From NCBI RefSeq assembly GCF_000497445.1, contig NZ_CM002285.1, positions 569,133-611,235 on the forward strand: DNA of 42,103 nucleotides, written 5' to 3'. Within the stretch, counting starts at the first letter, position 1, and each line of letters starts with the position of its first letter. The translations under genes were made by a program, and so were the position numbers. The notes below the pieces were generated by a model. That model searched no databases. It was not told the DNA's origin and saw nothing but the letters and a program-made list of their open reading frames with translations. Below, piece after piece: positions 18,427 to 26,564 of the stretch. This stretch comes from Streptomyces roseochromogenus subsp. oscitans DS 12.976 (GTDB lineage: Bacteria; Actinomycetota; Actinomycetes; Streptomycetales; Streptomycetaceae).

Positions 18427-19350
18427 ATGCGCATCTTCGTCACAGGCGCCTCCGGCTGGATCGGATCCGCCCTCGTACCCCAGCTCACCGAAGCGGGACA
18501 CCAGGTCGCCGGGCTCGCCCGCTCCGACGCCTCCGCCGCCGCGCTCACCGCCGCCGGCGCCGAGGTCGTCCGCGGCACCGTCGACGACCTCGACGTCCTG
18601 CGGGACGCGGCCGCCGCGTCGGACGGTGTGATCCACCTCGCCTTCAAGCACGACACCGCCTTCAGCGGCGATCTCAAGGGCGCCGCCGAGGCCGACCGGC
18701 GCGCCGTCGACACCTTCGGCGAGGCGCTCGCCGGCACCGGCCGGCCCTTCGTCCTCGCCTCCGGCCTGGCCGGACTCGCCCCCGGGCGAGTGGCGACCGA
18801 GCGGGACATGCCCGCGCACTTCGACTCGCCGATCGCGATCCGGGCGGCCACCGCACAGCAGGTGCTCGCGTTCGCCTCGCGCGGCATCCGCTCGTCCGTG
18901 GTGCGGCTCTCGCCGACCTGCCACGGCGACGGAGACAACGGCTTCATGGCGATGCTGGTTGCCATCGCCCACGCCAAGGGCGTCTCCGGCTACATCGGCG
19001 ACGGCGCCAACCGCTGGCCGGCCGTCCACCGACTCGACGCCGCACGGCTGTTCCGCCTCGCGGCCGAGCAGGCCCCGGCCGGTTCGGTGCTGCACGGTGT
19101 CGCGGAGGAGGGCGTCGCGATCCGTGACGCGGCAGAGGTGATCGGCCGGCACCTCGATGTGCCGGTGGTCTCCGTGGCACCGGAGGCGGCGCCTGAGCAC
19201 TTCACCTGGCTGGCCGAGTTCCTCGGCCTCGACGTCCCGGCATCGAGCACCCTGACCCGCGAACTGCTGGGCTGGACGCCGGCCCACCCGGATCTCCTCG
19301 AAGACCTGGACAAGGGGCACTACTTCACCGTTCAGGCCAGCAGCGCCTGA
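18427..19350 (+). CDS. NAD-dependent epimerase/dehydratase family (SDR) protein
   Basis: 307 aa extended-type SDR. The dinucleotide motif MRIFVTGASGWIGSALVPQL opens the protein (TGxxGxxG), with VVRGTVDDLD and VIHLAFKHD downstream. I see no clear YxxxK catalytic pair; the equivalent stretch reads SPIAIRAATAQQVLAFASRG, a pattern found in related actinobacterial SDRs, so the catalytic mechanism is unclear. ATG 18427 is preferred over an earlier in-frame ATG within the operator because TTTGAGG lies just upstream and the fold starts here. Regulated by the divergent TetR (inference). Confidence 0.87.
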   Translation: MRIFVTGASGWIGSALVPQLTEAGHQVAGLARSDASAAALTAAGAEVVRGTVDDLDVLRDAAAASDGVIHLAFKHDTAFSGDLKGAAEADRRAVDTFGEALAGTGRPFVLASGLAGLAPGRVATERDMPAHFDSPIAIRAATAQQVLAFASRGIRSSVVRLSPTCHGDGDNGFMAMLVAIAHAKGVSGYIGDGANRWPAVHRLDAARLFRLAAEQAPAGSVLHGVAEEGVAIRDAAEVIGRHLDVPVVSVAPEAAPEHFTWLAEFLGLDVPASSTLTRELLGWTPAHPDLLEDLDKGHYFTVQASSA

Positions 19351-19356
19351 CGGGAT

Positions 19357-19398
19357 CCCGGCTGGAGGAGCCGACGGGAGCGGACACCTCCAGCCGGG
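19357..19398 (+). terminator. Terminator hairpin after the SDR gene
   Basis: CCCGGCTGGAGG / CCTCCAGCCGGG is a perfect 12-bp stem with an 18-nt loop, starting seven bases after the SDR stop. The following stretch to 19625 has no recognisable coding content. Confidence 0.7.
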
Positions 19399-19625
19399 CC
19401 GTCCGTACGGCAGCGGACAGCTTTCCACGGGACCGGGTGCGCTACGGCCGGACGCGGGCGGTCGGCACATCGCCGGGTTCGGCGCCACGGCCGTAGACGC
19501 CGATCGCCACGGGCCCGCATCAGGGCGGGTCCCGGCGACTCGGCCCGATCCCCCGCCGGACGCACACCGTAAGGGCATGCGCCGGTGAGAGATCGGACCG
19601 TGCCGTGCCGACCACGCGGGCTGTG

Positions 19626-19982
19626 TCAGATATCCAGCGGCGGAAGGCCGGCCAGCCCCGTGTCGCGCATGATGTGGTCGACCGTCTCCGTCAGCGAGCT
19701 GTCGGCGCGGATGACCGTCTCCACTCCCCCGGGCAGCAGGTCACGCCGCCGGTACCAGTCCCGCAGGTCGGCCTCGCTCACCTGGTCGGCGATCGGCTTG
19801 GCCGCATGGCGGGCGAGGGTCTCGTCGAACGGCACATCGAGGTAGTAACCGTGGGTCGGTCCACGGTGGTCGGCGCGCAGCCGGGCGAGCATGTCGCCGT
19901 AGCGGTCGGCGTACAGGATGCCCTCCACCAGCACGTGATAGCCGGCGTCCAGGGCGTACCGGGCGACGGCCTCCCGATCATG
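19626..19982 (-). pseudogene. C-terminal fragment of a P-loop AAA-type/zeta-like kinase
   Basis: About 118 codons read HDREAVARYALDAGYHVLVE ... YYLDVPFDETLARHAAKP ... SEADLRDWYRRRDLLPGG ... DTGLAGLPPLDI. This matches the C-terminal two thirds of small actinobacterial P-loop kinases (about 170-180 aa) of the zeta toxin/chloramphenicol phosphotransferase-like group. The N-terminal Walker A segment is absent: upstream of the His-Asp codons the sequence is unrelated. A GTG at 19934 could still start a 102-aa product, but without the P-loop it would not bind ATP. Confidence 0.7.
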
Positions 19983-20178
19983 AAACCGTCGCCAGCTCGT
20001 GGGCCAGGGGCTCCGACATCTGGGGTGAGTACGGCAACGGGCGGTGGACGACCGCGAGTTCGGCCCCCTGCGCGGCGAAGGACGCGGCGCCCGCGGACGT
20101 TTCGGCGGGGTCGCCGGGGTGGCGGATCCTGCCGCAGACGCGAGGCTGGCACGCCCTCCGCCACTGCCTTAAGGGCAC
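19978..20178 (-). pseudogene. Possible C-terminal remnant of an oxidoreductase
   Basis: An open frame ending ASFAAQGAELAVVHRPLPYS followed by EPLAHELATV and stop resembles the C-terminal end of LLM-type F420-dependent oxidoreductases. The preceding barrel is missing, since the next gene ends at 20200. Its stop codon overlaps the truncation point of the kinase remnant, so the two fragments meet at one junction. Family assignment is tentative. Confidence 0.4.
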
Positions 20179-20199
20179 GGGGCACCCCCATGCCCTCGC

Positions 20200-20964
20200 T
20201 CACCTGTGCTGATGAGGCGCCGTCGATGTCCTGCAACCTGATCCGTCGTTCTCGGTTTCGACGTGCTTCAGGTACGCGCTGAGGTACGTGGCCGCGTGCA
20301 GCATGGCGCGGCCCCGCGCGGTGAGTCTGTGCTGCCAGGCGTCCAGAGAGGCGGCGAGTGCGTCCGTGCCGCCGGCCGTGCGGATCTGCTGGACCACGGT
20401 GGCGATGTGCTCCAGCAGATAGCCCCCGCGTCGGAGCAGGTGCGCCAGCTCGGCGTCGCGGATGTCGTCGGCGTGAAAGACACGGTATCCGGTGGCCCGG
20501 TCCCGGGCGGGCGTGAGGATGCCCGCGCCTTCCCAATTGCGCAAGGTCGCCGGCGTGACACCGAGTTGGTGCGCGAGCTCGCCGACGGTGCGGGTTCCCG
20601 CGCCCGGGGCGGGGACCGGGGCAGCCGCGGACTCCGCCGTCAGGTGCCGCACCGCTGTGCGCACGGCATCAAGGGTGTCCCGGTCGCGCAACAACTGACT
20701 GTGCCCGCGGTCGATGAGCGTCAAGGCCTCGTCGAGATCGTCCCGATGGAGTGCGGCCATGACCTGGCCCCCGGCCGCGTAGCCGTACGCCGGGACGAGC
20801 GAGAGGTAGGCGCGGAGGGCGGCCGCGTGCACCTCGGTGTAGATCCGGTAGCCGCTGGGGGTGCGCTCGGCGGGCGGGAGGAACCCGTGCCGCTCGTAGT
20901 TGCGCACCGCCTGGGTCGAGATGCCGTGCTCGCGTGCGAGGTCGGTCGGTCGCAAGGTGATCAC
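20200..20964 (-). CDS. MerR-type regulator with two HTH domains (TioE-like)
   Basis: 254 aa from a GTG. Two complete MerR DNA-binding modules occur in one chain: residues 4-70 (LRPTDLAREHGISTQAVRNY, SGYRIYTEVHAAALRAYLSL) and 126-200 (VGELAHQLGVTPATLRNWEG, TGYRVFHADDIRDAELAHLL). A helical segment (70-115) links them, and a helical tail ends near 236. This is the TioE family layout. No cysteine-based metal site is visible. The frame stays open to 21048, into the divergent promoter, so the GTG immediately before the first HTH is chosen. Likely controls the divergent esterase-like gene. Confidence 0.85.
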   Translation of the reverse strand: MITLRPTDLAREHGISTQAVRNYERHGFLPPAERTPSGYRIYTEVHAAALRAYLSLVPAYGYAAGGQVMAALHRDDLDEALTLIDRGHSQLLRDRDTLDAVRTAVRHLTAESAAAPVPAPGAGTRTVGELAHQLGVTPATLRNWEGAGILTPARDRATGYRVFHADDIRDAELAHLLRRGGYLLEHIATVVQQIRTAGGTDALAASLDAWQHRLTARGRAMLHAATYLSAYLKHVETENDGSGCRTSTAPHQHR

Positions 20965-21029
20965 CGGTTGAGACTTTACCGCAGTCCGCTCCGTGGAGTG
21001 GCTGACTCTGAGCACTGGGGCCGCAGAAA

Positions 21030-21063
21030 GCCTCAACCGCTCTTTCAAGGATACGATTGAGGC
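21030..21063. promoter_or_regulatory. Inverted repeat in the MerR/esterase divergent promoter
   Basis: GCCTCAA (21030-21036) and TTGAGGC (21057-21063) are perfect complements separated by 20 nt. The spacing resembles the stretched spacer of MerR-controlled promoters. The right arm ends three bases before the esterase ATG at 21066, so binding could also affect translation initiation. Confidence 0.5.
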
Positions 21064-21065
21064 TC

Positions 21066-22229
21066 ATGAGTCAGGACATCCGCGACTTCGTCACCCCGTC
21101 ATGCGACCTCTTGGCGCTGGGTGAGCCGACACACCAGGAACCGGCCTTCGGGAGGGTACGGAACGAACTGTTCGCCCAACTGGCCGACCACGGCTTCCGA
21201 TCCATCGCCCTTGAGATCGACCGCGTGGCCGCCCTCGCCGTGAACGACTACGTCCAGGAGGGAACCGGCAGCCTGGACACGGTCATGCGCGAAGGCTTCT
21301 CCCACGGCTGGGGAGGCCAGGACGCCAACAGGCGGCTGGTCAGCCGGATGCGCGAGTACAACGAGGGCCGGCCGCCAGGACAGCGTCTGGCCTTCCACGG
21401 CTTCGACGCGCCGACGGAGAACACCAGCGCGCCCAGCCCGCGGCCCTATCTGGAACACGCCCGCGACTATCTGGCACTCGACCTCGACTTCGCGGGCCTC
21501 ATCGGAGACGACACCCGGTGGAGCCGCACGGAGGCGGTCCTGGACGCCGCGATGTCGCCCGGCGCCTCGGCCGAGGCCGAGCGGCTGCGGTCGCACGCCG
21601 ACGACATGCTCAACTCGCTCTACGCACGCGCACCCGAGCTGATCGCGGCGACCTCCCGCGACGAGTGGTTCAGGGCCCGGACCCACCTCACCGCCGGCCT
21701 CGGCCTGCTGCGCTACCACAAGCAGTGCGCACAGCCCCTCGAACCAAGTCTCCGGATAGCCGGGCTGCACGCCACCCGGGACGCGCTCATGGCCCAGAAC
21801 CTCCTGGACATCCGTGGCATCGAGGAAGCACGGGGCGCGACCCTGGTCTTCGCGCACAACCTCCATCTGCAACGGAACCTGTGCGTCTGGCGCCTGGGCG
21901 ACCTGGCCGCCGACTGGTCCGGCGCCGGTGCCGTCGTGGGCTCCCTGCTGGGCGAACGGTACGTCTGTGTCGTCGGCAGCCTGGGCCGCAGCGAGGCCCT
22001 CGGGCTACGCGACCCGGACCCGGACACCTACGAGGGCCGCCTCCAGCGCCGTATCACCACATGGGGCCTGGAAACGGCCACCACGGTCACCGCGTCCAGC
22101 AGGGCCCCCGTCGCCCGCACACGGACGGACACCCATCCCAGGCAGGGCTATTTCCCGCTCGACCAGGCGACGCTCGACGCGGTGGACGCGGTCCTGCACC
22201 TCAGCGACGGCACGGCCGCGCACACCTGA
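21066..22229 (+). CDS. Erythromycin esterase-like protein
   Basis: 387 aa, full length for the family. Conserved elements: LLALGEPTHQEPAFGRVR (Glu20, His23), FRSIALEIDR, a helical region around 60-90, AFHGFDAPTE, and VFAHNLHLQRN near residue 262. Ere-type esterases hydrolyse the macrolide lactone using His and Glu; the canonical first motif is GE(H/A)THG, whereas here it is GEPTHQE, so macrolide activity should not be assumed. The ATG follows TTGAGG. Divergent from the double-HTH MerR regulator, consistent with inducible expression. Confidence 0.83.
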   Translation: MSQDIRDFVTPSCDLLALGEPTHQEPAFGRVRNELFAQLADHGFRSIALEIDRVAALAVNDYVQEGTGSLDTVMREGFSHGWGGQDANRRLVSRMREYNEGRPPGQRLAFHGFDAPTENTSAPSPRPYLEHARDYLALDLDFAGLIGDDTRWSRTEAVLDAAMSPGASAEAERLRSHADDMLNSLYARAPELIAATSRDEWFRARTHLTAGLGLLRYHKQCAQPLEPSLRIAGLHATRDALMAQNLLDIRGIEEARGATLVFAHNLHLQRNLCVWRLGDLAADWSGAGAVVGSLLGERYVCVVGSLGRSEALGLRDPDPDTYEGRLQRRITTWGLETATTVTASSRAPVARTRTDTHPRQGYFPLDQATLDAVDAVLHLSDGTAAHT

Positions 22230-22230
22230 C

Positions 22231-22265
22231 GGCGGCGCGGAGGCCAAGCCCGACGCGGCGCCGCC
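22231..22265 (+). terminator. Hairpin after the esterase-like gene
   Basis: GGCGGCGC / GCGCCGCC, a perfect 8-bp stem with a 19-nt loop, starts right after the stop codon. Confidence 0.5.
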
Positions 22266-22333
22266 GGGCCACACACGCGAACGTCACCGCTCGCCTCCGA
22301 GGCGGACGGCCCGGCGGCCCGTAGTCTGGGTCC

Positions 22334-22732
22334 GTGACCGGCGAGACTGATCTGCACACACTGCTCCGCGGCATGCGTCCGGAGCTGAATCCGGGCCGCT
22401 ATGTCTTCACCATGGCCGAGGGCGGCGTGCCGTCCGGTGTCACCCCCGTGGTGACGGTGGCCGAGCAGGAGGGCCTGACCCTGGTCGTGCCGCAGGCGGA
22501 GGCCGACGGGGCGGGGATGGCGTACGACTATGTCGCCGCGTGGATCACCTTGCGGGTGCACTCCGCGCTGGCCGCGGTGGGGCTGACCGCCGCGGTCTCC
22601 CGCGCCCTCGCCGACGCGGGCCTGAGCTGCAACGTCGTCGCCGGCTTCCACCACGACCACCTCTTCGTGCCCCATGAGCAGGCCGAGCAGGCCGTGGATG
22701 TCCTCAAGCGACTGGCACGCGACTCCTCCTGA
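22334..22732 (+). CDS. ACT domain-containing protein (DUF2241/COG3602)
   Basis: 132 aa, GTG start. The sequence DLHTLLRGMRPELNPGRYVF and the ACT-like half WITLRVHSALAAVGLTAAVS with CNVVAGFHHDHLFVP fit the small stand-alone ACT proteins of COG3602. Such proteins probably bind an amino acid or other small ligand; no enzyme activity is established. It is a short cytosolic protein with no operon partner: the next intact gene begins 800 nt downstream. Confidence 0.82.
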   Translation: MTGETDLHTLLRGMRPELNPGRYVFTMAEGGVPSGVTPVVTVAEQEGLTLVVPQAEADGAGMAYDYVAAWITLRVHSALAAVGLTAAVSRALADAGLSCNVVAGFHHDHLFVPHEQAEQAVDVLKRLARDSS

Positions 22733-22903
22733 CCCGGCCACTCGGACCGGCGCGGCTGAGGCACGACAGCTCGGCAGGACCGCCGACATGTCTCGCAGAC
22801 ACTCTGCAGGGACGCGGCAAGGTCCTCGACGGCCGACTGCCGAGTCCCGCCCCTACCCGTACCCCATGGTGCGGGCGATGGTGTTGCGGCGAGCCGCATC
22901 AGC

Positions 22904-23430
22904 CACTCGGTGACCGTCACCTCCGTGCCCCGGCCCTGGTTCGAGCAGGCCAGAACACTGGAGGGCACACTCCATGGCGACAGCCGCCCGACAGCCGCCG
23001 AACTGCGCGGGTCCGTACGGGTCCTCGGCCGCTGAGAGTGTCTGCGGCGGGCGCGGTGCGGCTCATGTCGGTCTGCGTACGTGGTGGCAGGCGGCCGCGG
23101 GACGGCGATTCTCCGGTACGCCGTTCGAGGCGCGCGTCGGGCACCGATACGCCGGGGCGACCTTGCGTGCCGTGCCCCGCCCGCAGGGCGACGGGCGTTG
23201 GGAGATACAGCTCGCCCTGCACCTCCATGCCGCTCGGTCCTTCGCCCCGCAGCCACCGTCGCCCCCCGTTCTTCCGAAGACGGCTGCGCGAGGCATTCGC
23301 AGCCGCCACGGACGGCTTCGCCCAGGAGTGGAACGAGACCGTCCCGAAGACCATGGCCCAGGACATGAGCCGACTCCGCGAACGAGTCCAGGACGCGGCC
23401 GCCGCGCCACCGGAGGAGACACGCCCCTGA
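22904..23430 (+). pseudogene. Probable decayed gene of unknown function
   Basis: Three successive segments with good Streptomyces codon bias lie in three different frames: SVTVTSVPRPWFEQARTLEG (from 22904, stop at 23033), FSGTPFEARVGHRYAGATLR ... WEIQLALHLHA (about 23100-23235) and RRRLREAFAAATDGFAQEWN ... MAQDMSRLRERVQ (about 23265-23430). Together they look like one soluble protein broken by frameshifts near 23035 and 23240-23270. I do not recognise the family. The stretch 22733-22903 holds nothing I can identify. Confidence 0.45.
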
Positions 23431-23483
23431 CGGCACGCCCGGCGGACGAACGTGCCTCGGCCACCTGGCCGCCTCGCAGCGGC

Positions 23484-23515
23484 TTGACGTTGCCCCCGAG
23501 GGCAGGGTTTAGCGT
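23484..23515 (+). promoter_or_regulatory. MerR-type promoter with long spacer and internal dyad
   Basis: TTGACG (23484-23489) and TAGCGT (23510-23515) are separated by 20 bp. The spacer contains the dyad TGCCC-CCGA-GGGCA (23491-23504). Extended spacers with an internal dyad are the hallmark of promoters that MerR proteins untwist, suggesting autoregulation of the downstream gene. Confidence 0.6.
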
Positions 23516-23533
23516 TTGAGCGAGGTGAGCGGC

Positions 23534-24490
23534 ATGAGGATCAGCGAGCTGGCGCGTCAGGCCGGCGTGACGACCAAAGCGGTGCGGTACTACGAGTCGC
23601 TGGGGTTGATCACACCCGAGCGCCTCCCCAACGGTTACCGGAACTACGACGAGGACGACGTACGCCTCGTACGGGAGATCAGGACGCTGCACCGGCTGGG
23701 CATCCGCGTCGAGCGCACCCGGCCCTTCATCGAGTGCCTGGCGGCCGGACGCGCGTACGCGGACGACTGTCCCGCCTCGCTGGCGAGCTACCGGGAGGCC
23801 ATCGACGAGCTGACCGAGCGGATCGAGGCGCTGAGCGCCCGCCGGGCGACGCTGATCGCCAACCTCGACGCGGCCGCTCACCGGTGCAGCGGCGTCGTAC
23901 CGCCCGAGGAGAAGGACACAGGAGCCATGGACTATCTGACACTGCCCGCCAACCTGCCGGTCCCCGAGGACGACGGCGCGGCGGACCATCTGCCGGGCAC
24001 GCGGGTGCCGGGGCTCGCCCTCCTCGACACGGCGGGGCGTACGGTGCGCCTGGACACGCTGGGCCCGCGCCGCACGGTCGTCTATGTCTACCCGCTCACC
24101 GGCCGGCCCGGCACCGACCTGCCGGAGGGCTGGAACTCCATTCCCGGCGCTCGGGGCTGCACTCCCGAGTCATGCGGTTTCCGCGACCACTTCCAGGATC
24201 TCCTCGAAGCCGGTGCCGGCCGTGTCCACGGGCTGTCCAGCCAGGACACCGGCTACCAACGCGAGGTCGTGGAACGCCTCGGGCTGCCCTTCGACATGCT
24301 CTCCGACCCCGACCTCACTCTGGCCGACGCGCTCGGACTGCCCACGTTCGAGGTCGAAGGGCTGCGGCTGTTCAGGCGGCTGACGCTCGTCCTCCGCGCC
24401 GGCGTGATCGAGCATGTCTTCTACCCGGTTTTCCCGCCGAACGAGCACGCCGAGCAGGTCCTGACCTGGCTGCGCGAACACCCTCTGTAG
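23534..24490 (+). CDS. MerR regulator fused in frame to BCP/PrxQ-like peroxiredoxin
   Basis: 318 aa. Residues 1-70 are a MerR HTH (ISELARQAGVTTKAVRYYES, NGYRNYDEDDVRLVREIRTL); 80-118 form the dimerisation helix. Residues 132-318 are a thioredoxin-fold redoxin: TVVYVYPLTGRPG, GCTPESCGFRDHF with Cys209 and Cys214 placed like the peroxidatic and resolving cysteines of BCP, then GLSSQD and LPFDMLSDPDLTLADALGLP. The ATG of residue 132 (23927) has ACAGGAG just before it, so a separate redoxin may also be made. Cys79 and Cys118 in the regulator half could sense oxidation. Role in peroxide response is inferred. Confidence 0.85.
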   Translation: MRISELARQAGVTTKAVRYYESLGLITPERLPNGYRNYDEDDVRLVREIRTLHRLGIRVERTRPFIECLAAGRAYADDCPASLASYREAIDELTERIEALSARRATLIANLDAAAHRCSGVVPPEEKDTGAMDYLTLPANLPVPEDDGAADHLPGTRVPGLALLDTAGRTVRLDTLGPRRTVVYVYPLTGRPGTDLPEGWNSIPGARGCTPESCGFRDHFQDLLEAGAGRVHGLSSQDTGYQREVVERLGLPFDMLSDPDLTLADALGLPTFEVEGLRLFRRLTLVLRAGVIEHVFYPVFPPNEHAEQVLTWLREHPL

Positions 24491-24544
24491 AAACGCCGCC
24501 GGTGTGCGCCACCTGCCGAGCCTCGTTAACGCCGGCCTACGGCC

Positions 24545-25404
24545 TCAGGGCGCGTGTGTGGCCGCTCCGTGCAGGAACGCGACGGTGGTCGCCACGAACC
24601 GGTCCGCGTCGTCCAGCCACGGGAAGTGTCCGGCTTCAGGTTGTACGACGAGGTGCGCGCTCGGAAAGAGGGCGGCGAACTCGGCCATCGTGGGCGGAGG
24701 GGCGCCCGGGTCGACCTCACCGGCGAGCAGCAGCACCGGTGGCTCGAAGCGGGCGAGCGCGGCGCGGGCGGCCTCGGGGTCGAATGCGCCCTCGGCGCCG
24801 AACGCGGCCACGACGTCCCGGTTCACCTGCTCGTCCTCCGCCGCCTTGTGGGCCTGGGCCACCTCGTCCCAACGGCCGTAGGAGAACGGCGCGATGGCCC
24901 GGAAGTTGTCGAACGTGGCCGCGCCCGCGCCGATCGCCTCCAGGGCCGCGAACGCCGCCGGAAACCATGGCTCGTCCCGGCGCGGCAGTACGGTCTCGCG
25001 CCGGAGTCGGCCGGTGATGGCCAGGCCGACGGCTCTGACGCTGGGCGTGATGAGCACGAGCCTGTCGACGCGTTCGGGGTGACGGCTCAGATACCGCACG
25101 GCCAGATTCGCTCCGGCGCTGTGCGCGAGCAGGTCCATGCGGTCCAGGCCGAGGTGTAGACGCAGGGCCTCCACGTCCTCGACGAGCCGGTCGCAGCGGC
25201 AGGAGGCGAGGTCCCGCGGCACAGCGGACCGGCCGGTGCCCCGCAGGTCCAGCCTGATCAGCCTCCGGTGCGCGGACAGGCCGCCCAGGTCGCCGAGGTA
25301 GGTCGACTGCTGCGGTCCGCCGGGCAAGCACACACCAGTGGCTTCCCGTCCCCGGAGACACGGTAGGCGAGTTCGGCTCCGTCGTACGAGATGAATGATC
25401 CCAT
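24545..25404 (-). pseudogene. Alpha/beta hydrolase split by a 2-nt frameshift
   Basis: From ATG 25404 the chain reads MGSFISYDGAELAYRVSGDG KPLVC, then leaves frame at a GTGTGTGC run (complement 25329-25335). Removing one TG restores CLPGGPQQSTYLGDLGGLSA. The rest is intact to 24545: RLIRLDLRGTGRS, nucleophile elbow LLAHSAGANLAVR, acid region LLLAGEVDPGAPPP and catalytic His in QPEAGHFPWLDD. It belongs to the prolyl-iminopeptidase-like hydrolases. Without correction the product ends about 40 residues after the shift. It is either a fresh mutation, slippage variation or a read error. Confidence 0.78.
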
Positions 25405-25593
25405 GGCCGCATTCTGCGGGCGATGCCATGTCCTGGCCATCGGTTCGGCCATGCCTCGATCTCCTGTGGGCGTTACCGACTGCGGTGGCAGCCTGGGCTC
25501 TTACCGCGCCTTTACCCGCGCAACGCACAGGATTCAGTGAGCAGAAACAGGTCCGTCGATCCGTATCATCCATGTGTCGGGACAACCCGCAGG

Positions 25594-25637
25594 ACAACTC
25601 CCGCTCTGCCGGGGAACCCGCACCACAACTCCCGCTC
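25594..25637. repeat. 13-bp direct repeat upstream of the winged-helix gene
   Basis: ACAACTCCCGCTC occurs at 25594-25606 and 25625-25637, exactly 31 bp apart, with more ACAAC copies around (25582, 25648). It lies in the 290-nt gap between a broken hydrolase and the gene at 25695. About three helical turns of spacing would place a binding protein on the same DNA face. Confidence 0.6.
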
Positions 25638-25694
25638 CTCACTTGCCACAACCGCAGGCGAAGGGGCGCACCACAGTCACGATCGGAGCGACAG

Positions 25695-26372
25695 ATGCCT
25701 GAGCCAACCACTCCCGTCACCGAGTTGACCTCGCAGTACGTCAGCCAGGTGACCAACGACCTGGAGCACAACGTCAAGGAACAGGAACGCATCACCGACG
25801 AAATCGCCGCCTTGCAGGATCAGTTGGCCGCGCTGCAGCACGACCACACGATTCTCGTGAGCATGCAGGAGGCGCTCGGTGTCGTGACCTCGGTGGGCGC
25901 ACCTGCCACCACCAGCGAGGCCCCCGTGGTTCCCGCCCCGCGGACGCAGTCCCCCACCGCGTCCGACACCACGTCCGGCACCGTGTCCCGCACCCGCCGC
26001 GTGCCGAAGAAGGCGACCGAGGAGCAGCCCGAGCCCAAGAAGCGGTCCGCCAAGAAGCCCGCGGCGGCCAAGCCCGCGGCGAAGAAGGCGGCCGGTCAGA
26101 CGGCTCAGCCCACGCTCGTCGAACTCGTCCGTCGCCATCTCGCGGAACAGCAGGAGCCCCGCTCGGCGGCCGAGGTCTCGGAGGCGCTCGGGAAGGCGCA
26201 TCCCGACCGGGAGATCCAGACCAAGGTCATCCGTACCACTCTGGAGAACCTCGTGGCCCGCAACAGCGCCCAGCGCACCAAGCAGGGCTCGTCCGTCTTC
26301 TACACCCTTTCCAACGCGTCGGATCCGGCGCCGGCGACGGCGGAGAGGTCCCAGCCGGGCGCCGGCGAGTGA
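25695..26372 (+). CDS. Coiled-coil / lysine-rich / winged-helix regulatory protein
   Basis: 225 aa in three parts. Residues about 10-58 form a heptad-rich coiled coil (NDLEHNVKEQERITDEIAAL, QDQLAALQHDH). Residues about 95-135 are Lys/Ala/Pro-rich (KKRSAKKPAAAKPAAKKAAG), like the tails of histone H1 and actinobacterial HupS. Residues about 138-205 look like a winged helix (TLVELVRRHLAEQQEPRSAA, IRTTLENLVARNSAQRTKQG). The whole suggests an oligomeric DNA-binding protein, perhaps nucleoid associated; function is unproven. GGAG lies seven bases before the ATG. Confidence 0.82.
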   Translation: MPEPTTPVTELTSQYVSQVTNDLEHNVKEQERITDEIAALQDQLAALQHDHTILVSMQEALGVVTSVGAPATTSEAPVVPAPRTQSPTASDTTSGTVSRTRRVPKKATEEQPEPKKRSAKKPAAAKPAAKKAAGQTAQPTLVELVRRHLAEQQEPRSAAEVSEALGKAHPDREIQTKVIRTTLENLVARNSAQRTKQGSSVFYTLSNASDPAPATAERSQPGAGE

Positions 26373-26564
26373 GCCGTGGCCACATCGCCCCGTCCTGACC
26401 GTGCCGGGCGCCGGAGGGCTGTTCCAGTCCGCTCGGGGCCGGTCCCGGCCGGCACCGGCGGGTGTCGCCGTGTCCCGGACGGGGCTGGTCCGGTGCGGCT
26501 GTGTGCCCTGCCGTCGCCGGTGGCCGGCTGAAGTGACGCAGTGTCGGACACGGCCTTCTGCGGC

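Noticed and set aside
21066..24490. Macrolide resistance or redox defence island
   Set aside because: The esterase-like motif is atypical, the intervening genes are unrelated or decayed, and each unit has its own promoter; no operon-level linkage is visible.
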